Of a stretch of 47,094 nt of DNA, positions 35,348 to 42,724 are shown piece by piece (the first letter of the stretch is position 1; each line of letters starts with the position of its first letter). Made by a program: the position numbers and the translations under genes. The stretch spans positions 1 to 47,094 of the forward strand of contig CALDGQ010000128.1 in assembly GCA_937941765.1 (NCBI GenBank). The letters are read 5' to 3'. This stretch comes from an uncultured Saprospiraceae bacterium (GTDB lineage: Bacteria; Bacteroidota; Bacteroidia; Chitinophagales; Saprospiraceae). The notes under the pieces are model-generated. The model was not told the DNA's origin and ran no database searches. It saw only the letters and a list, made by a program, of their open reading frames with translations.

Positions 35348-36781
35348 ATGAATACTCAATTAACGGTTGTCAAATCCATTGGAAAAACAGATGACCTGAT
35401 AATTTTAGCGGACCGCAAAGATGACAGCTGGCAAGATAAATATTTATCTTCCTCAGATATAAAAGTGTTTAAGAACGTATCAAGAAATGGAGCTTCCTCT
35501 GTTTTGATACCCCAAGAAAAAAGAAATGTCATTGTTCAATTTCTTGTAAAACATACTGATCAGGATGTCACTAGAGAAGAGACCAGATTAGCTGGAAATG
35601 ATCTGCTAGGTTTTTTATCCCATTATAGAATAGAAGAAGTCTCAATTGCTAATCATAGCAAACTTAAAATGACTTTGGAATTTGTTGAAGGGATGATGCT
35701 AGGAAATTATCAGTTTCTAAAATACTTCAAGGATAAAAAAGAAAAAAGTAATACGCTATCTCATATCAAGATAGAACGTGGTAGTATAACTATGGATCAA
35801 TTCGATGAGTTGAATGCCGTTTTATATGCTACATTCAAAGCAAGAGATCTGGTCAATGAACCACAATCTTTTTTATCTGCTTCTCAGTTAAGTAAAGAAA
35901 TTCAAGCAATTGGAAAGAGGAGTGGATTCAAAGTGAAGGTTTACAAAAAAGCGGAGATTGTAAAAATGAAGATGGGTGGATTATTGGCAGTTAATATGGG
36001 AAGTATTTCTCCTCCTACTTTCAATGTCCTGGAATGGAAACCTAAGAAATATAACAATAAAAAGCCGATTGTCCTTGTTGGAAAAGGAGTCGTGTATGAT
36101 ACAGGAGGAGTTAGTTTGAAACCAACTGCCAATTCCATGGACATGATGAAGAGTGATATGGCTGGTGCAGCTTCTGTGATTGGAACCATGAGTGCTATCA
36201 GCTGTGCTAAATTACCTTTACATGTTATTGCTTTGATTCCATCTACAGATAACCGTCCAGGTAATGATGCCTATGTTCCTGGCGATGTTATAACAATGCA
36301 TAGTGGAAGTACAGTTGAAGTATTAAATACAGATGCAGAAGGAAGATTAATACTAGCGGATGCATTGCATTATGCAAAAAAATATAAGCCAGAATTAGTA
36401 ATGGATATTGCAACTTTAACGGGTTCTGCAATGAAAGCATTTGGACCAGAAGCGATTTGTTATATGGGTAATGCGAATAAGATCACAAAGCAAAAGTTAG
36501 AAAAAAGTGGATTCAGTGTTTATGAGCGATTGATAGAATTGCCACTTTGGAAAGAATACGGTGAGCAATTGAAATCTAATATTGCAGATTTGAAAAATCT
36601 AGGTGGTTCTTCTGCAGGAATGATAACTGCGGGGAAATTTCTAGAACATTTTACCGATTACCCTTGGTTGCATTTTGATATTGCGGGGTCTGCTTATCTA
36701 CAAAAAAATGATGGATATCGTACCAAGGAAGGAACAGGAGCAGGCGTGCGATTAATGTTTGATTTTCTCAAAAACTATTAA
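35348..36781 (+). CDS. Leucyl aminopeptidase family M17 protein
   Basis: Metal-dependent aminopeptidase, 477 residues. The C-terminal catalytic domain (about 160-477) contains VGKGVVYDTGGVSLKP with the metal/substrate Lys and Asp, MMKSDMAGAASV, and the signature NTDAEGRLILADAL with the catalytic Arg and metal-binding Asp/Glu. The N-terminal domain (1-150) is the usual variable macro-like domain. It works in peptide turnover in the cytoplasm. pdxA follows after 15 bp on the same strand, so the two probably share a transcript. Confidence 0.96.
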   Translation: MNTQLTVVKSIGKTDDLIILADRKDDSWQDKYLSSSDIKVFKNVSRNGASSVLIPQEKRNVIVQFLVKHTDQDVTREETRLAGNDLLGFLSHYRIEEVSIANHSKLKMTLEFVEGMMLGNYQFLKYFKDKKEKSNTLSHIKIERGSITMDQFDELNAVLYATFKARDLVNEPQSFLSASQLSKEIQAIGKRSGFKVKVYKKAEIVKMKMGGLLAVNMGSISPPTFNVLEWKPKKYNNKKPIVLVGKGVVYDTGGVSLKPTANSMDMMKSDMAGAASVIGTMSAISCAKLPLHVIALIPSTDNRPGNDAYVPGDVITMHSGSTVEVLNTDAEGRLILADALHYAKKYKPELVMDIATLTGSAMKAFGPEAICYMGNANKITKQKLEKSGFSVYERLIELPLWKEYGEQLKSNIADLKNLGGSSAGMITAGKFLEHFTDYPWLHFDIAGSAYLQKNDGYRTKEGTGAGVRLMFDFLKNY

Positions 36782-36796
36782 GACAAAAACAGAAAG

Positions 36797-37849
36797 ATGT
36801 CAAAGATAAAAGTTGGAATTACCATTGGAGATATGAATGGTGTTGGATTAGAAGTAATTATAAAAGCATTGGTCAATCCATTGATATTGAATCAGTGTGT
36901 GCCTATTATATACGGTTCTTCTAAAGTAGTCTCCTATCACAAAAATGTAACTGGAATAGAAGGGTTTCAATTTCAAAACTTAAAAAGTGCAGAACGTCCT
37001 TACATGGACAAGATCAATGTCGTCAACTGTTGGCAAGATGATGTAAATATTGCATTGGGTAAGATGAGTTCTGATGGAGGAAAATTTGCAAAAATATCAT
37101 TGGAACAAGCGGTCAATGATTTGGAAAATGGATATATAGATGCATTAGTGACTGCTCCGATTCATAAAAAAGCAATGAGCCAAGCAGGATTTGATTTCCC
37201 TGGACACACAGATTATTTGACACAGAAATTTGGCAACAACGATAGTTTGATGTTCATGGTCAATGATGATATGCGAGTCGGATTGGTTACAGATCATATT
37301 CCAATAAAAGACGTTGCATCGAAAATCACCAAAGAATTGATTCTAAAGAAATTGAATCTCATGAATGAATCTTTGAAAAAAGATTTTGGAATTGAGCGCC
37401 CAACAATTGCAGTATTTGGTTTGAATCCACATGCAGGTGATGATGGTGTAATAGGGGAAGAGGATGAAAAAGTTATTCGTCCAGCATTGGTAGAAGCCAA
37501 GAAAAAAGGCATCATGTGTTTTGGTCCCTTTTCAGCAGATGGATTTTTTGGATCGAGTCAGTTCAAAAAATATGATGGGATTTTGGCAATGTATCATGAC
37601 CAAGGATTGATTCCGTTCAAAGCATTGTCTTTTGGAAATGGTGTCAATTTCACAGCAGGATTAACAAAAGTTAGAACTTCTCCGGATCATGGAACTGGAT
37701 TTGATATTGCTGGAGAAAATAAAGCGAACCATATGTCGATGCAAAAAGCAATTTATGCTGCAGTAGATATATACCGATCAAGAAGAGATCATGTTGAAAT
37801 GAATGCTAACAAATTAGTTGCAAGAAAAAAGCAAGCTGAACATAGATAA
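36797..37849 (+). CDS. pdxA: 4-hydroxythreonine-4-phosphate dehydrogenase
   Basis: NAD-dependent enzyme of the DXP-dependent pyridoxal phosphate pathway. 350 residues. Signatures: ITIGDMNGVGLEVIIKAL (9-26), VTAPIHKKAM and FPGHTDYLTQKFG with the metal His, DHIPIKDV, GLNPHAGDDGVIG, and MYHDQGLIPFKALSFGNGVNFTAGL with the third metal ligand. The final 20 residues are Lys/Arg-rich. It is 15 bp after the aminopeptidase gene and ends at a strong terminator. Confidence 0.98.
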   Translation: MSKIKVGITIGDMNGVGLEVIIKALVNPLILNQCVPIIYGSSKVVSYHKNVTGIEGFQFQNLKSAERPYMDKINVVNCWQDDVNIALGKMSSDGGKFAKISLEQAVNDLENGYIDALVTAPIHKKAMSQAGFDFPGHTDYLTQKFGNNDSLMFMVNDDMRVGLVTDHIPIKDVASKITKELILKKLNLMNESLKKDFGIERPTIAVFGLNPHAGDDGVIGEEDEKVIRPALVEAKKKGIMCFGPFSADGFFGSSQFKKYDGILAMYHDQGLIPFKALSFGNGVNFTAGLTKVRTSPDHGTGFDIAGENKANHMSMQKAIYAAVDIYRSRRDHVEMNANKLVARKKQAEHR

Positions 37850-37868
37850 ATGATTTCTTAAAACAAAT

Positions 37869-37911
37869 AAAAAGCGAGACTGTTTATCATAAAGCAGCCT
37901 CGCTTTTTTTA
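37869..37911 (+). terminator. Terminator after pdxA
   Basis: AAAAAGCGAGaCTG and GCAGcCTCGCTTTTTTT-type arms pair with one mismatch over a loop of about 10, ending in seven T. It starts 20 bp after the pdxA stop. Confidence 0.88.
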
Positions 37912-37936
37912 TACCATAAATACTGGAAAACAACTC

Positions 37937-40192
37937 ATGAAACATCAACTCATCAAACCATTTCTTTTTATTCTTTTACTTTTCCAAGTTGTTTTTTTAT
38001 TTGCTCAGCCTGACAAGCATCATCCTAAAATTGGTTTAGCGTTGAGTGGTGGTGGTGCAAAGGGAATTGCACATATTGGCGTGTTGAAAGTGTTAGAAGA
38101 AGCCGGGATTCGACCAGACTATGTGACAGGAACAAGTATTGGTAGTATCATGGGTGGATTATATGCTATTGGTTATTCCGTTGAAGAATTGGAGAAAATG
38201 GCAAAAGATATTGAATGGAATTATTATTTCAATGACGAATTGAAGCGAACAGATTTGCCTATAGAAGAACGTCATTATTCAGATAGATATCAAGTGAAAT
38301 TCGGAATTGAAAAAAACAAAATTGAATTTCCAAAAGGATTTATTCAAGGACAAAAAATAGGGTTGTTGTTGTCGTATTTGACCTTTCCAGCACATGGTAT
38401 TACAGACTTTGATAAATTTCCAATCCCATTTAGATGTGTAGCAACAGATGCCGAAACGGGAGAAAAAGTAATTATCAAAAATGGTTCACTCGCAAAAGCA
38501 ATGCGAGCCAGTATGTCTTTGCCGACAGTTTTTGAACCAATGGAATTAGATGGAAAAATATTGTTGGATGGAGGAGTTGTCCAAAATTTGCCTGTTCAAG
38601 AAGCAATTGATATGGGAGCGGAGGTTGTGATTGCAGTTGATATCTCAACACCGTTATATAATAGAGAAGAATTAAAATCTTTAATCCAAGTTTTGGCACA
38701 AACAAGTAGTTTCAAACTTGCAGAGTCGCTTGAGACACAAAGAGCATTGGCAGATATAATCATCACGCCGGAGATACAAGGATTCGGGACATTAGATTTT
38801 AAAGAAGTAGATTCATTGTTAGAATTAGGAGTCAAAGCAGCAAAACAACAACTTCCTGAAATTTTAAAACTAGTGCATCCTAATCATGAACACCATCATC
38901 ATGAAGAGGAATTGAAGCACATTTCGTTTCCAGATATTTGCAAAGTTTGTAATGTTCAAATGAAAGGAGTGGATTCTAAGCGTCGAAATACAATTGCTAA
39001 TGTGATGCAGATGCGTGGCACCAAAGAGTATTCAATAGATGGAATTGAGCAAAAAATAAAACAACTATTTGGTGGACAATTTTTTCGAGATGCTTATTAC
39101 GAATTAGTACCAGGTGATGATGGTTATGAGTTGATAATTGATGCGGATGTAAAAAGTGGTGAATATCTCCAAGTCAGTATGAATTATGATAGTGATTTAA
39201 AAGCGGCTATTCTATTAAATGGAACTTTCAGAAATCGAGGTCTCAATGGATCAAAACTTGCGATTGATTTAAAACTTTCTGAGAATCCGATGATCATGGC
39301 CAACTATCAAGTCTATACGACGTCGCAACCCAATTTCGGAATTCGATTGGCTGGCATATTAAATCACTTTCCTTTTTACTTATACAATGATTTAGGAGAG
39401 CTAGATGATATATCATCCATGTATCATTACAAAGGCGAGCTCAATTTATTTACAAGTTTCAAAAACAGTTCTATGTTTTCGACTGGTATTAGTTTGGAAA
39501 GAATTGCAAAACGAGATGACATTTTTGACAAACGAACAGAAGATATTGGGTTGAATCAAGCATTTTTTGGCGCCAAATATAGATTCGATACCTATGACCG
39601 CCAATCTTTTCCAGAAGTAGGTTCCTATTTTGAAATAGATGGACGATTGCCTTTATTTAATAACATTAGATTTCCAGATGAAGTGTCTATCTCAAAACTA
39701 AGTAATTACACAAAGTTTGCACGTTTGAGGTATTCCAAAATTTTCAAAATCAATAAGAAATTTTCTATCAAAGGAAAAGTAGATGCAGGATACACGGAGT
39801 TTGAATCAGATGGCGATCCCAATAATTTTTTGAGTATGTTTTATTTGGGAAGAGCGGTCCAAGAAGAATCAAGTCATGTGGAATTTATTGGATTGGATTA
39901 TATGGAAATTCCCGTTTCCGAATATTGGATGTCAGGTGTGAAATTCAGAGGAGAATTTATTAAAAATATATTTACATCTGTACTTTTCAATTATGGTCAA
40001 TATCGAGCACGTGATTTCAATATCATCAATGATAATTTGGTCGAAACAGTACCAACTCAAATCGAAAACATTTACGGAGTAGGGATGGAGTTTGGATTTG
40101 TAACACCGATTGGACCGGGTCGATTAGGAGCTGAATATAATTTGAAAGAGAAGAATACCAATTTTGTAATGCATTTGGGATATCGATTTTGA
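37937..40192 (+). CDS. Patatin-like phospholipase with POTRA and Omp85 barrel (PlpD type)
   Basis: 751 residues. A signal peptide (1-23, ending LFAQ) is followed by the patatin domain 30-310: oxyanion loop LSGGGAKGIAHIG, nucleophile Ser67 in GTSIGS and catalytic Asp in LLDGGVVQN. A His cluster (HPNHEHHHHEEE) lies near 315. A POTRA-like module (about 345-410) leads to a C-terminal 16-strand-type Omp85 barrel that ends in LGYRF, with the terminal Phe expected of outer-membrane proteins. This is the type Vd secretion layout in which a lipase is carried by its own barrel. In Bacteroidota the enzyme may remain attached. Target lipids are unknown. Confidence 0.95.
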   Translation: MKHQLIKPFLFILLLFQVVFLFAQPDKHHPKIGLALSGGGAKGIAHIGVLKVLEEAGIRPDYVTGTSIGSIMGGLYAIGYSVEELEKMAKDIEWNYYFNDELKRTDLPIEERHYSDRYQVKFGIEKNKIEFPKGFIQGQKIGLLLSYLTFPAHGITDFDKFPIPFRCVATDAETGEKVIIKNGSLAKAMRASMSLPTVFEPMELDGKILLDGGVVQNLPVQEAIDMGAEVVIAVDISTPLYNREELKSLIQVLAQTSSFKLAESLETQRALADIIITPEIQGFGTLDFKEVDSLLELGVKAAKQQLPEILKLVHPNHEHHHHEEELKHISFPDICKVCNVQMKGVDSKRRNTIANVMQMRGTKEYSIDGIEQKIKQLFGGQFFRDAYYELVPGDDGYELIIDADVKSGEYLQVSMNYDSDLKAAILLNGTFRNRGLNGSKLAIDLKLSENPMIMANYQVYTTSQPNFGIRLAGILNHFPFYLYNDLGELDDISSMYHYKGELNLFTSFKNSSMFSTGISLERIAKRDDIFDKRTEDIGLNQAFFGAKYRFDTYDRQSFPEVGSYFEIDGRLPLFNNIRFPDEVSISKLSNYTKFARLRYSKIFKINKKFSIKGKVDAGYTEFESDGDPNNFLSMFYLGRAVQEESSHVEFIGLDYMEIPVSEYWMSGVKFRGEFIKNIFTSVLFNYGQYRARDFNIINDNLVETVPTQIENIYGVGMEFGFVTPIGPGRLGAEYNLKEKNTNFVMHLGYRF

Positions 40193-40222
40193 CTTGGGTT
40201 TTTCGAGCATACTATTTCCAAA

Positions 40223-40321
40223 AATGCGGCGAATAAACTACTTAATCACCGCATATTTTGCGGTGATTAGTTGCTTGTGCGGTGATTATACCATATATTC
40301 ACCGCAAAAAATGCGGTGAAT
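40223..40321 (+). promoter_or_regulatory. Array of six TGCGGTGAAT half-sites before the Fic gene
   Basis: Direct copies of TGCGG(T/C)GA(A/T)T start at 40225, 40259, 40278 and 40312; inverted copies start at 40244 and 40297. The three-site pattern repeats with a 53-bp period. Two perfect hairpins result: TAATCACCGCA/TGCGGTGATTA (40243-40269) and ATTCACCGCA/TGCGGTGAAT (40297-40321). The second includes the first two bases of the Fic ATG. Binding by the Fic protein's own winged helix, or a fold that hides the start codon, would each give autoregulation. Confidence 0.75.
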
Positions 40322-41432
40322 GAAAGGATTTATATACTATAAAGACAATTGGCCCAACTTTGAATGGGATACAGAAAAACTATTGCCAATTCTAGAAGAA
40401 GTCCATCAAAGGCAAGGTAAACTGAGTGGAAAGATGGATATACTTGGCTTTAGACTCAGAGACGAAGCCTATTTACAAACACTTTCTCAAGATGTTTTAA
40501 AGACTAGTGAAATAGAAGATGAAATTCTAGACGGTAACCAAGTAAGATCATCGATTGCAGATCAATTGGGAATGGAAATAGAAAATAAAGTTGACAGTAG
40601 TCGTGATGTGGATGGTATCGTAAATATGATGTTGGATGCAACTACTAATTTCAAAATTGAATTGACAAAAGAGAGATTATTTGAGTGGCACGCCTCCTTA
40701 TTTCCTACACCTAGAAGCAGTAAGTCAAAAATTATAATTGGAAATTGGAGAGATGATTCAACTGGACCGATGCAAGTTGTTTCTGGTGCAATGGGAAAAG
40801 AAAAAGTTCACTTCCAAGCTCCTGCTGCAAACGTTGTTGACAAAGAAATGGCAATTTTTACAAGCTGGTTTAACAACTTTACGCAAATTGACAAGGTCAT
40901 AAAAGCTGGCGTTGCTCACTTGTGGTTTCTTACGATCCATCCATTCGAAGATGGAAACGGGAGAATTGCTAGAGCCATCACAGATATGACTTTATCAAGA
41001 TCAGAAAATTCAGCACGTCGATTCTACAGTATGTCTTTGCAAATTCAAAAAGAAAGAAAAGCTTATTATGAAATGCTAGAAAAAGTCCAACAAGGATCTT
41101 TAGATATAACCAAATGGTTGATTTGGTTTTTGAATTGTATAAAGTGTTCAATTGATTCATCAGAATTGATTATCAATAGGGTTTTGGTAAAACATAATTT
41201 TTGGCAAGTCCACAAATCAAAACCACTTAATGACCGACAACTAAAAATGATTAATAAACTGCTTGATGGTTTTATAGGAAAGCTAACTTCTTCCAAATGG
41301 GCAAAAATAAATAAGTGCTCTTCTGACACTGCATTGAGAGATATCCAAAAATTAATAGAAAAAGACATTCTGAAAAAAGAAGCCGCTGGTGGTCGCAGCA
41401 CCAACTATGAACTAATTATTCCCAAAATATAA
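40320..41432 (+). CDS. Fic family protein with N-terminal DUF4172 and C-terminal winged helix
   Basis: 370 residues, likely an AMP-transferase (AMPylator). The N-terminus (1-80) has the DUF4172 look: YYKDNWPNFEWD, then KTSEIEDEILDGNQVRSSIADQLG. The Fic core follows, with the catalytic loop HPFEDGNGRIARA at about 207-219 intact (His, the Gly-Asn-Gly-Arg anion hole). The inhibitory helix motif (S/T)xxxE(G/N) reads TSEIED at 62-67, with Asp in the last position. The C-terminus (300-370) is a winged-helix module (CSSDTALRDIQKLIEKDILKKEAAGGRS). The upstream repeat array touches the start codon. It could be a toxin, a house-keeping regulator or an island factor; targets are unknown. Confidence 0.93.
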   Translation: MKGFIYYKDNWPNFEWDTEKLLPILEEVHQRQGKLSGKMDILGFRLRDEAYLQTLSQDVLKTSEIEDEILDGNQVRSSIADQLGMEIENKVDSSRDVDGIVNMMLDATTNFKIELTKERLFEWHASLFPTPRSSKSKIIIGNWRDDSTGPMQVVSGAMGKEKVHFQAPAANVVDKEMAIFTSWFNNFTQIDKVIKAGVAHLWFLTIHPFEDGNGRIARAITDMTLSRSENSARRFYSMSLQIQKERKAYYEMLEKVQQGSLDITKWLIWFLNCIKCSIDSSELIINRVLVKHNFWQVHKSKPLNDRQLKMINKLLDGFIGKLTSSKWAKINKCSSDTALRDIQKLIEKDILKKEAAGGRSTNYELIIPKI

Positions 41433-41438
41433 CAACAG

Positions 41439-41512
41439 TATCCCACCTGGGACTCGAACCCAGACTATAAGTGGCTTAAACACTTTGCCTCTGCCAATTG
41501 GGCTAGTGAGAT
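41439..41512 (-). tRNA. tRNA-like gene, Leu anticodon UAA, short variable loop
   Basis: 74-nt cloverleaf: acceptor ATCTCAC/GTGGGAT, D-arm GCC-CAATTGGCAGA-GGC, anticodon arm AAGTG-TTTAAGC-CACTT, variable loop ATAGT, T-arm CTGGG-TTCGAGT-CCCAG, discriminator A. The anticodon UAA would read UUA (Leu), yet bacterial tRNA-Leu has a long variable arm; here it is five bases. A1:U72 is also uncommon. No CCA is encoded. Its 3' end is 7 bp from the Fic stop codon (convergent). Either an unusual functional tRNA or a degenerate one. Confidence 0.72.
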
Positions 41513-41519
41513 AAAATAG

Positions 41520-41592
41520 TACGGAGAGAGAGATTCGAACTCTCAAAATCCTGTGTCTAAGACAGGCGCGTATGCCATTCCGCCATCCCCGC
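41520..41592 (-). tRNA. tRNA-like gene, Leu anticodon UAG, short variable loop
   Basis: 73-nt cloverleaf: acceptor GCGGGGA/TCTCCGT with G1:U72, D-arm GCGGAATGGCATACGC, anticodon arm CCTGT-CTTAGAC-ACAGG, variable loop ATTTT, T-arm GAGAG-TTCGAAT-CTCTC, discriminator A. The D-arm (TGGCGGAAT, then ACGCG) and the CTTAG anticodon region look like ordinary tRNA-Leu(UAG), but the long variable arm is replaced by five bases. Seven bases separate it from the previous tRNA-like gene. Confidence 0.75.
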
Positions 41593-41621
41593 ATTTGGAT
41601 GTTGTATTCTAAACATCCTTG

Positions 41622-41726
41622 TGCTCCGTGAGGGAATTCCCGCCTGACTGATTGGTAGTCAAGCGGACAGGGAACCCTCATTTCCCGATAGAAAGTCGGG
41701 TGTACTAACCATTATACGAACAGAGC
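41622..41726 (-). tRNA. tRNA-Glu(UUC)-like gene with hairpin inserted in the T-loop
   Basis: 105 nt. Acceptor GCTCTGT/ACGGAGC, D-arm GTA-TAATGGTTAG-TAC, anticodon arm CCCGA-CTTTCTA-TCGGG (anticodon UUC, U at 37), T-stem GAGGG/CCCTC, discriminator A. The T-loop is 40 bases rather than 7: after TTC comes a 33-base insert that folds as CCGCTTGACT/AGTCAGGCGG over ACCAATC, with one G-U pair in the RNA sense. Removing the insert restores an ordinary tRNA. The gene at 42148 has a related insert in the same place. Confidence 0.68.
41635..41674 (-). repeat. T-loop hairpin insert, copy 1
   Basis: Extended T-loop between the two T-stem arms. The hairpin arms lie at 41640-41649 and 41657-41666. Its sequence TTGACTACCAAT then CAGTCAGGC is nearly that of the insert at 42161-42201 (TTGACTAGCAATGCAGTCAG then GC). 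The C-A mismatch on the plus strand becomes a G-U pair on the transcribed strand, which favours selection on RNA. Confidence 0.7.
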
Positions 41727-41761
41727 ATTGTGTGCAATTTGTAATGGACGATCCATCCTCT

Positions 41762-41778
41762 AATTCGCCAAAGCGAAT
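41762..41778. repeat. Small hairpin ATTCGC-caaa-GCGAAT
   Basis: Six-base perfect stem with a four-base loop between the Glu-like tRNA and foldback element C. It lacks a T-run. Confidence 0.45.
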
Positions 41779-41787
41779 AGGATATTA

Positions 41788-41913
41788 CGTCAGACTGTGC
41801 GAAAATTCCCAAAGCAAAGAGGTTAGAAACCTTTTGCTCGAATACCGTGTGTGTGTTACGAGATGAAGGTTTCTAACCTCTCATCTCGACCGAGTATTTT
41901 CGCACAGTCTCAC
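41788..41913. repeat. Foldback element, copy C (inverted copy of A)
   Basis: Reverse-complement of 11101-11226 with a two-base GT insertion in the central GTGTGTG run and a few substitutions near the right end. Both internal hairpins and both terminal inverted repeats (CGTCAGACTGTGCGAAAA) are kept. It sits between the two T-loop-insert tRNA-like genes. Confidence 0.9.
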
Positions 41914-42147
41914 GTGAGATCGCGTCGCATACAAGAGCTCACGTTGCACCCCTTACTTTTTTAAAAGCTACCGTTTATACATAAGTTGAAAAAGCTCCAA
42001 CGGAGCGACATCAAATAGCCTAGTGTCCGAAAAGCTTTCGGGACGCTAGGTTATTTGATGTTGTTCCAAGTGTTTTGGCGCGCATTTTTGTGTCAAAATC
42101 GTGTCAAAACACTTCTTGAAGATTCAATTTTTTATCTAACTACCTAG
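41914..42147. repeat. Large hairpins between tRNA-like genes
   Basis: ACATCAAATAGCCTAGTGTC and the complement of ACATCAAATAACCTAGCGTC form a ~27-bp stem with a few mismatches (about 42008-42062), flanked by CTCCAACGGAGCG. A second hairpin follows, AAGTGTTTTG/CAAAACACTT (42077-42115). No coding sequence was found in this 230-bp stretch. Confidence 0.7.
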
Positions 42148-42253
42148 CAGTACTGACGGGAATCCCTGCCTGACTGCATTGCTAGTCAAGCAGGCAGCGA
42201 ACCCGCAACCTTCCGATAGACAATCGGGTGCTCTGCCGTTGAGCCACAGTACT
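42148..42253 (-). tRNA. tRNA-Asp(GUC)-like gene with hairpin inserted in the T-loop
   Basis: 106 nt. Acceptor AGTACTG/CAGTACT is a perfect seven pairs, D-arm GCTC-AACGGCA-GAGC, anticodon arm CCCGA-TTGTCTA-TCGGA (anticodon GUC, U at 37, C27-A43 mismatch), variable loop AGGTT, T-stem GCGGG/CCCGT, discriminator G. The T-loop is 41 bases: TTC, then a hairpin CCTGCTTGACT/AGTCAGGCAGG, then GATT. Deleting the insert leaves GGGTTCGATTCCC, an ideal T-arm. Confidence 0.7.
42161..42201 (-). repeat. T-loop hairpin insert, copy 2
   Basis: Extended T-loop of the Asp-like gene. Arms lie at 42165-42175 and 42184-42194, an 11-bp stem over the loop AGCAATGC. It is homologous to copy 1 and placed at the same point, after TTC of the T-loop. 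A G-U pair in the RNA sense is at the same stem position as in copy 1. Confidence 0.7.
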
Positions 42254-42296
42254 ATTTACACGTATTTATTTAGAATTTATGGAAAAGGAAATGCAT

Positions 42297-42336
42297 AAAA
42301 AAAAGCACCTCCTTGGATTCCAAGGAGGTGCTTTTT
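42297..42336 (-). terminator. Very strong terminator after the 38-codon gene
   Basis: AAAAAGCACCTCCTTGG and CCAAGGAGGTGCTTTTT form a 17-bp perfect stem over a three-base loop, followed on the minus strand by eight T. It lies 25 bp past the stop codon of the small gene. Confidence 0.92.
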
Positions 42337-42361
42337 GACCTAACTATTTTGAATAAATAAA

Positions 42362-42478
42362 TTAGCTCAACTCACATAGCTCCATTGAATCGCATAGCGG
42401 TAATCGCTCATCACGATCTCGCTCCAATAAGAATTGCGGGAGTTCAATGGTACCAATATAATTTTTTGTAGAAGCCAT
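42362..42478 (-). CDS. 38-residue peptide gene, function unknown
   Basis: The ATG at 42476-42478 encodes MASTKNYIGTIELPQFLLER followed by DRDERLPLCDSMELCELS. It is acidic, has two Cys near the C-terminus and no membrane segment or signal peptide. It is bounded by a terminator on each side (42565-42606 upstream, 42297-42336 downstream), so it has its own transcript of about 150-280 bases. A longer open frame through the upstream terminator is not credible. No family was recognised. It could be a peptide product precursor, a small regulator or an antitoxin-like peptide; nothing in the sequence decides between them. Confidence 0.6.
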   Translation of the reverse strand: MASTKNYIGTIELPQFLLERDRDERLPLCDSMELCELS

Positions 42479-42564
42479 GTTATTTAAATTTAAAATTATT
42501 TTTCTTCTTTTGATATATGCATAACTCAAGAGGAAACGATAAAGTTCCCGACCTATAAAATTAT

Positions 42565-42606
42565 TTTTAAAAAAATGAAAAAGGCGCCTGTCTTTACAGG
42601 CACCTT
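42565..42606 (-). terminator. Terminator upstream of the 38-codon gene
   Basis: On the minus strand AAGGTGCCTGT and ACAGGCGCCTT pair over AAAG (11 bp, one T-G), followed by TTTTTCATTTTTTT. It ends a transcript coming from the ssb side. Confidence 0.8.
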
Positions 42607-42724
42607 CGTTCAGAACATTAAAACAATATTTTACTGCAAAGCAGATTTTTAGCTTTGTAATCTGAATATGCAATTCACAATATTAATTGATCGACATTTA
42701 GAAACCCACGTATTCATACTAGGT

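Noticed and set aside
41412..41681. 89-codon open frame on the minus strand
   Set aside because: It translates across three tRNA-like genes and the Fic 3' end.
41439..42253. Suppressor tRNAs for stop codons
   Set aside because: The anticodons are UAA, UAG, UUC and GUC as written in the tRNA, which read UUA, CUA, GAA and GAC/GAU, not stop codons.
42362..42673. 103-codon version of the 38-codon gene
   Set aside because: The extension passes through a terminator hairpin and T-run; the ATG at 42478 is the credible start.
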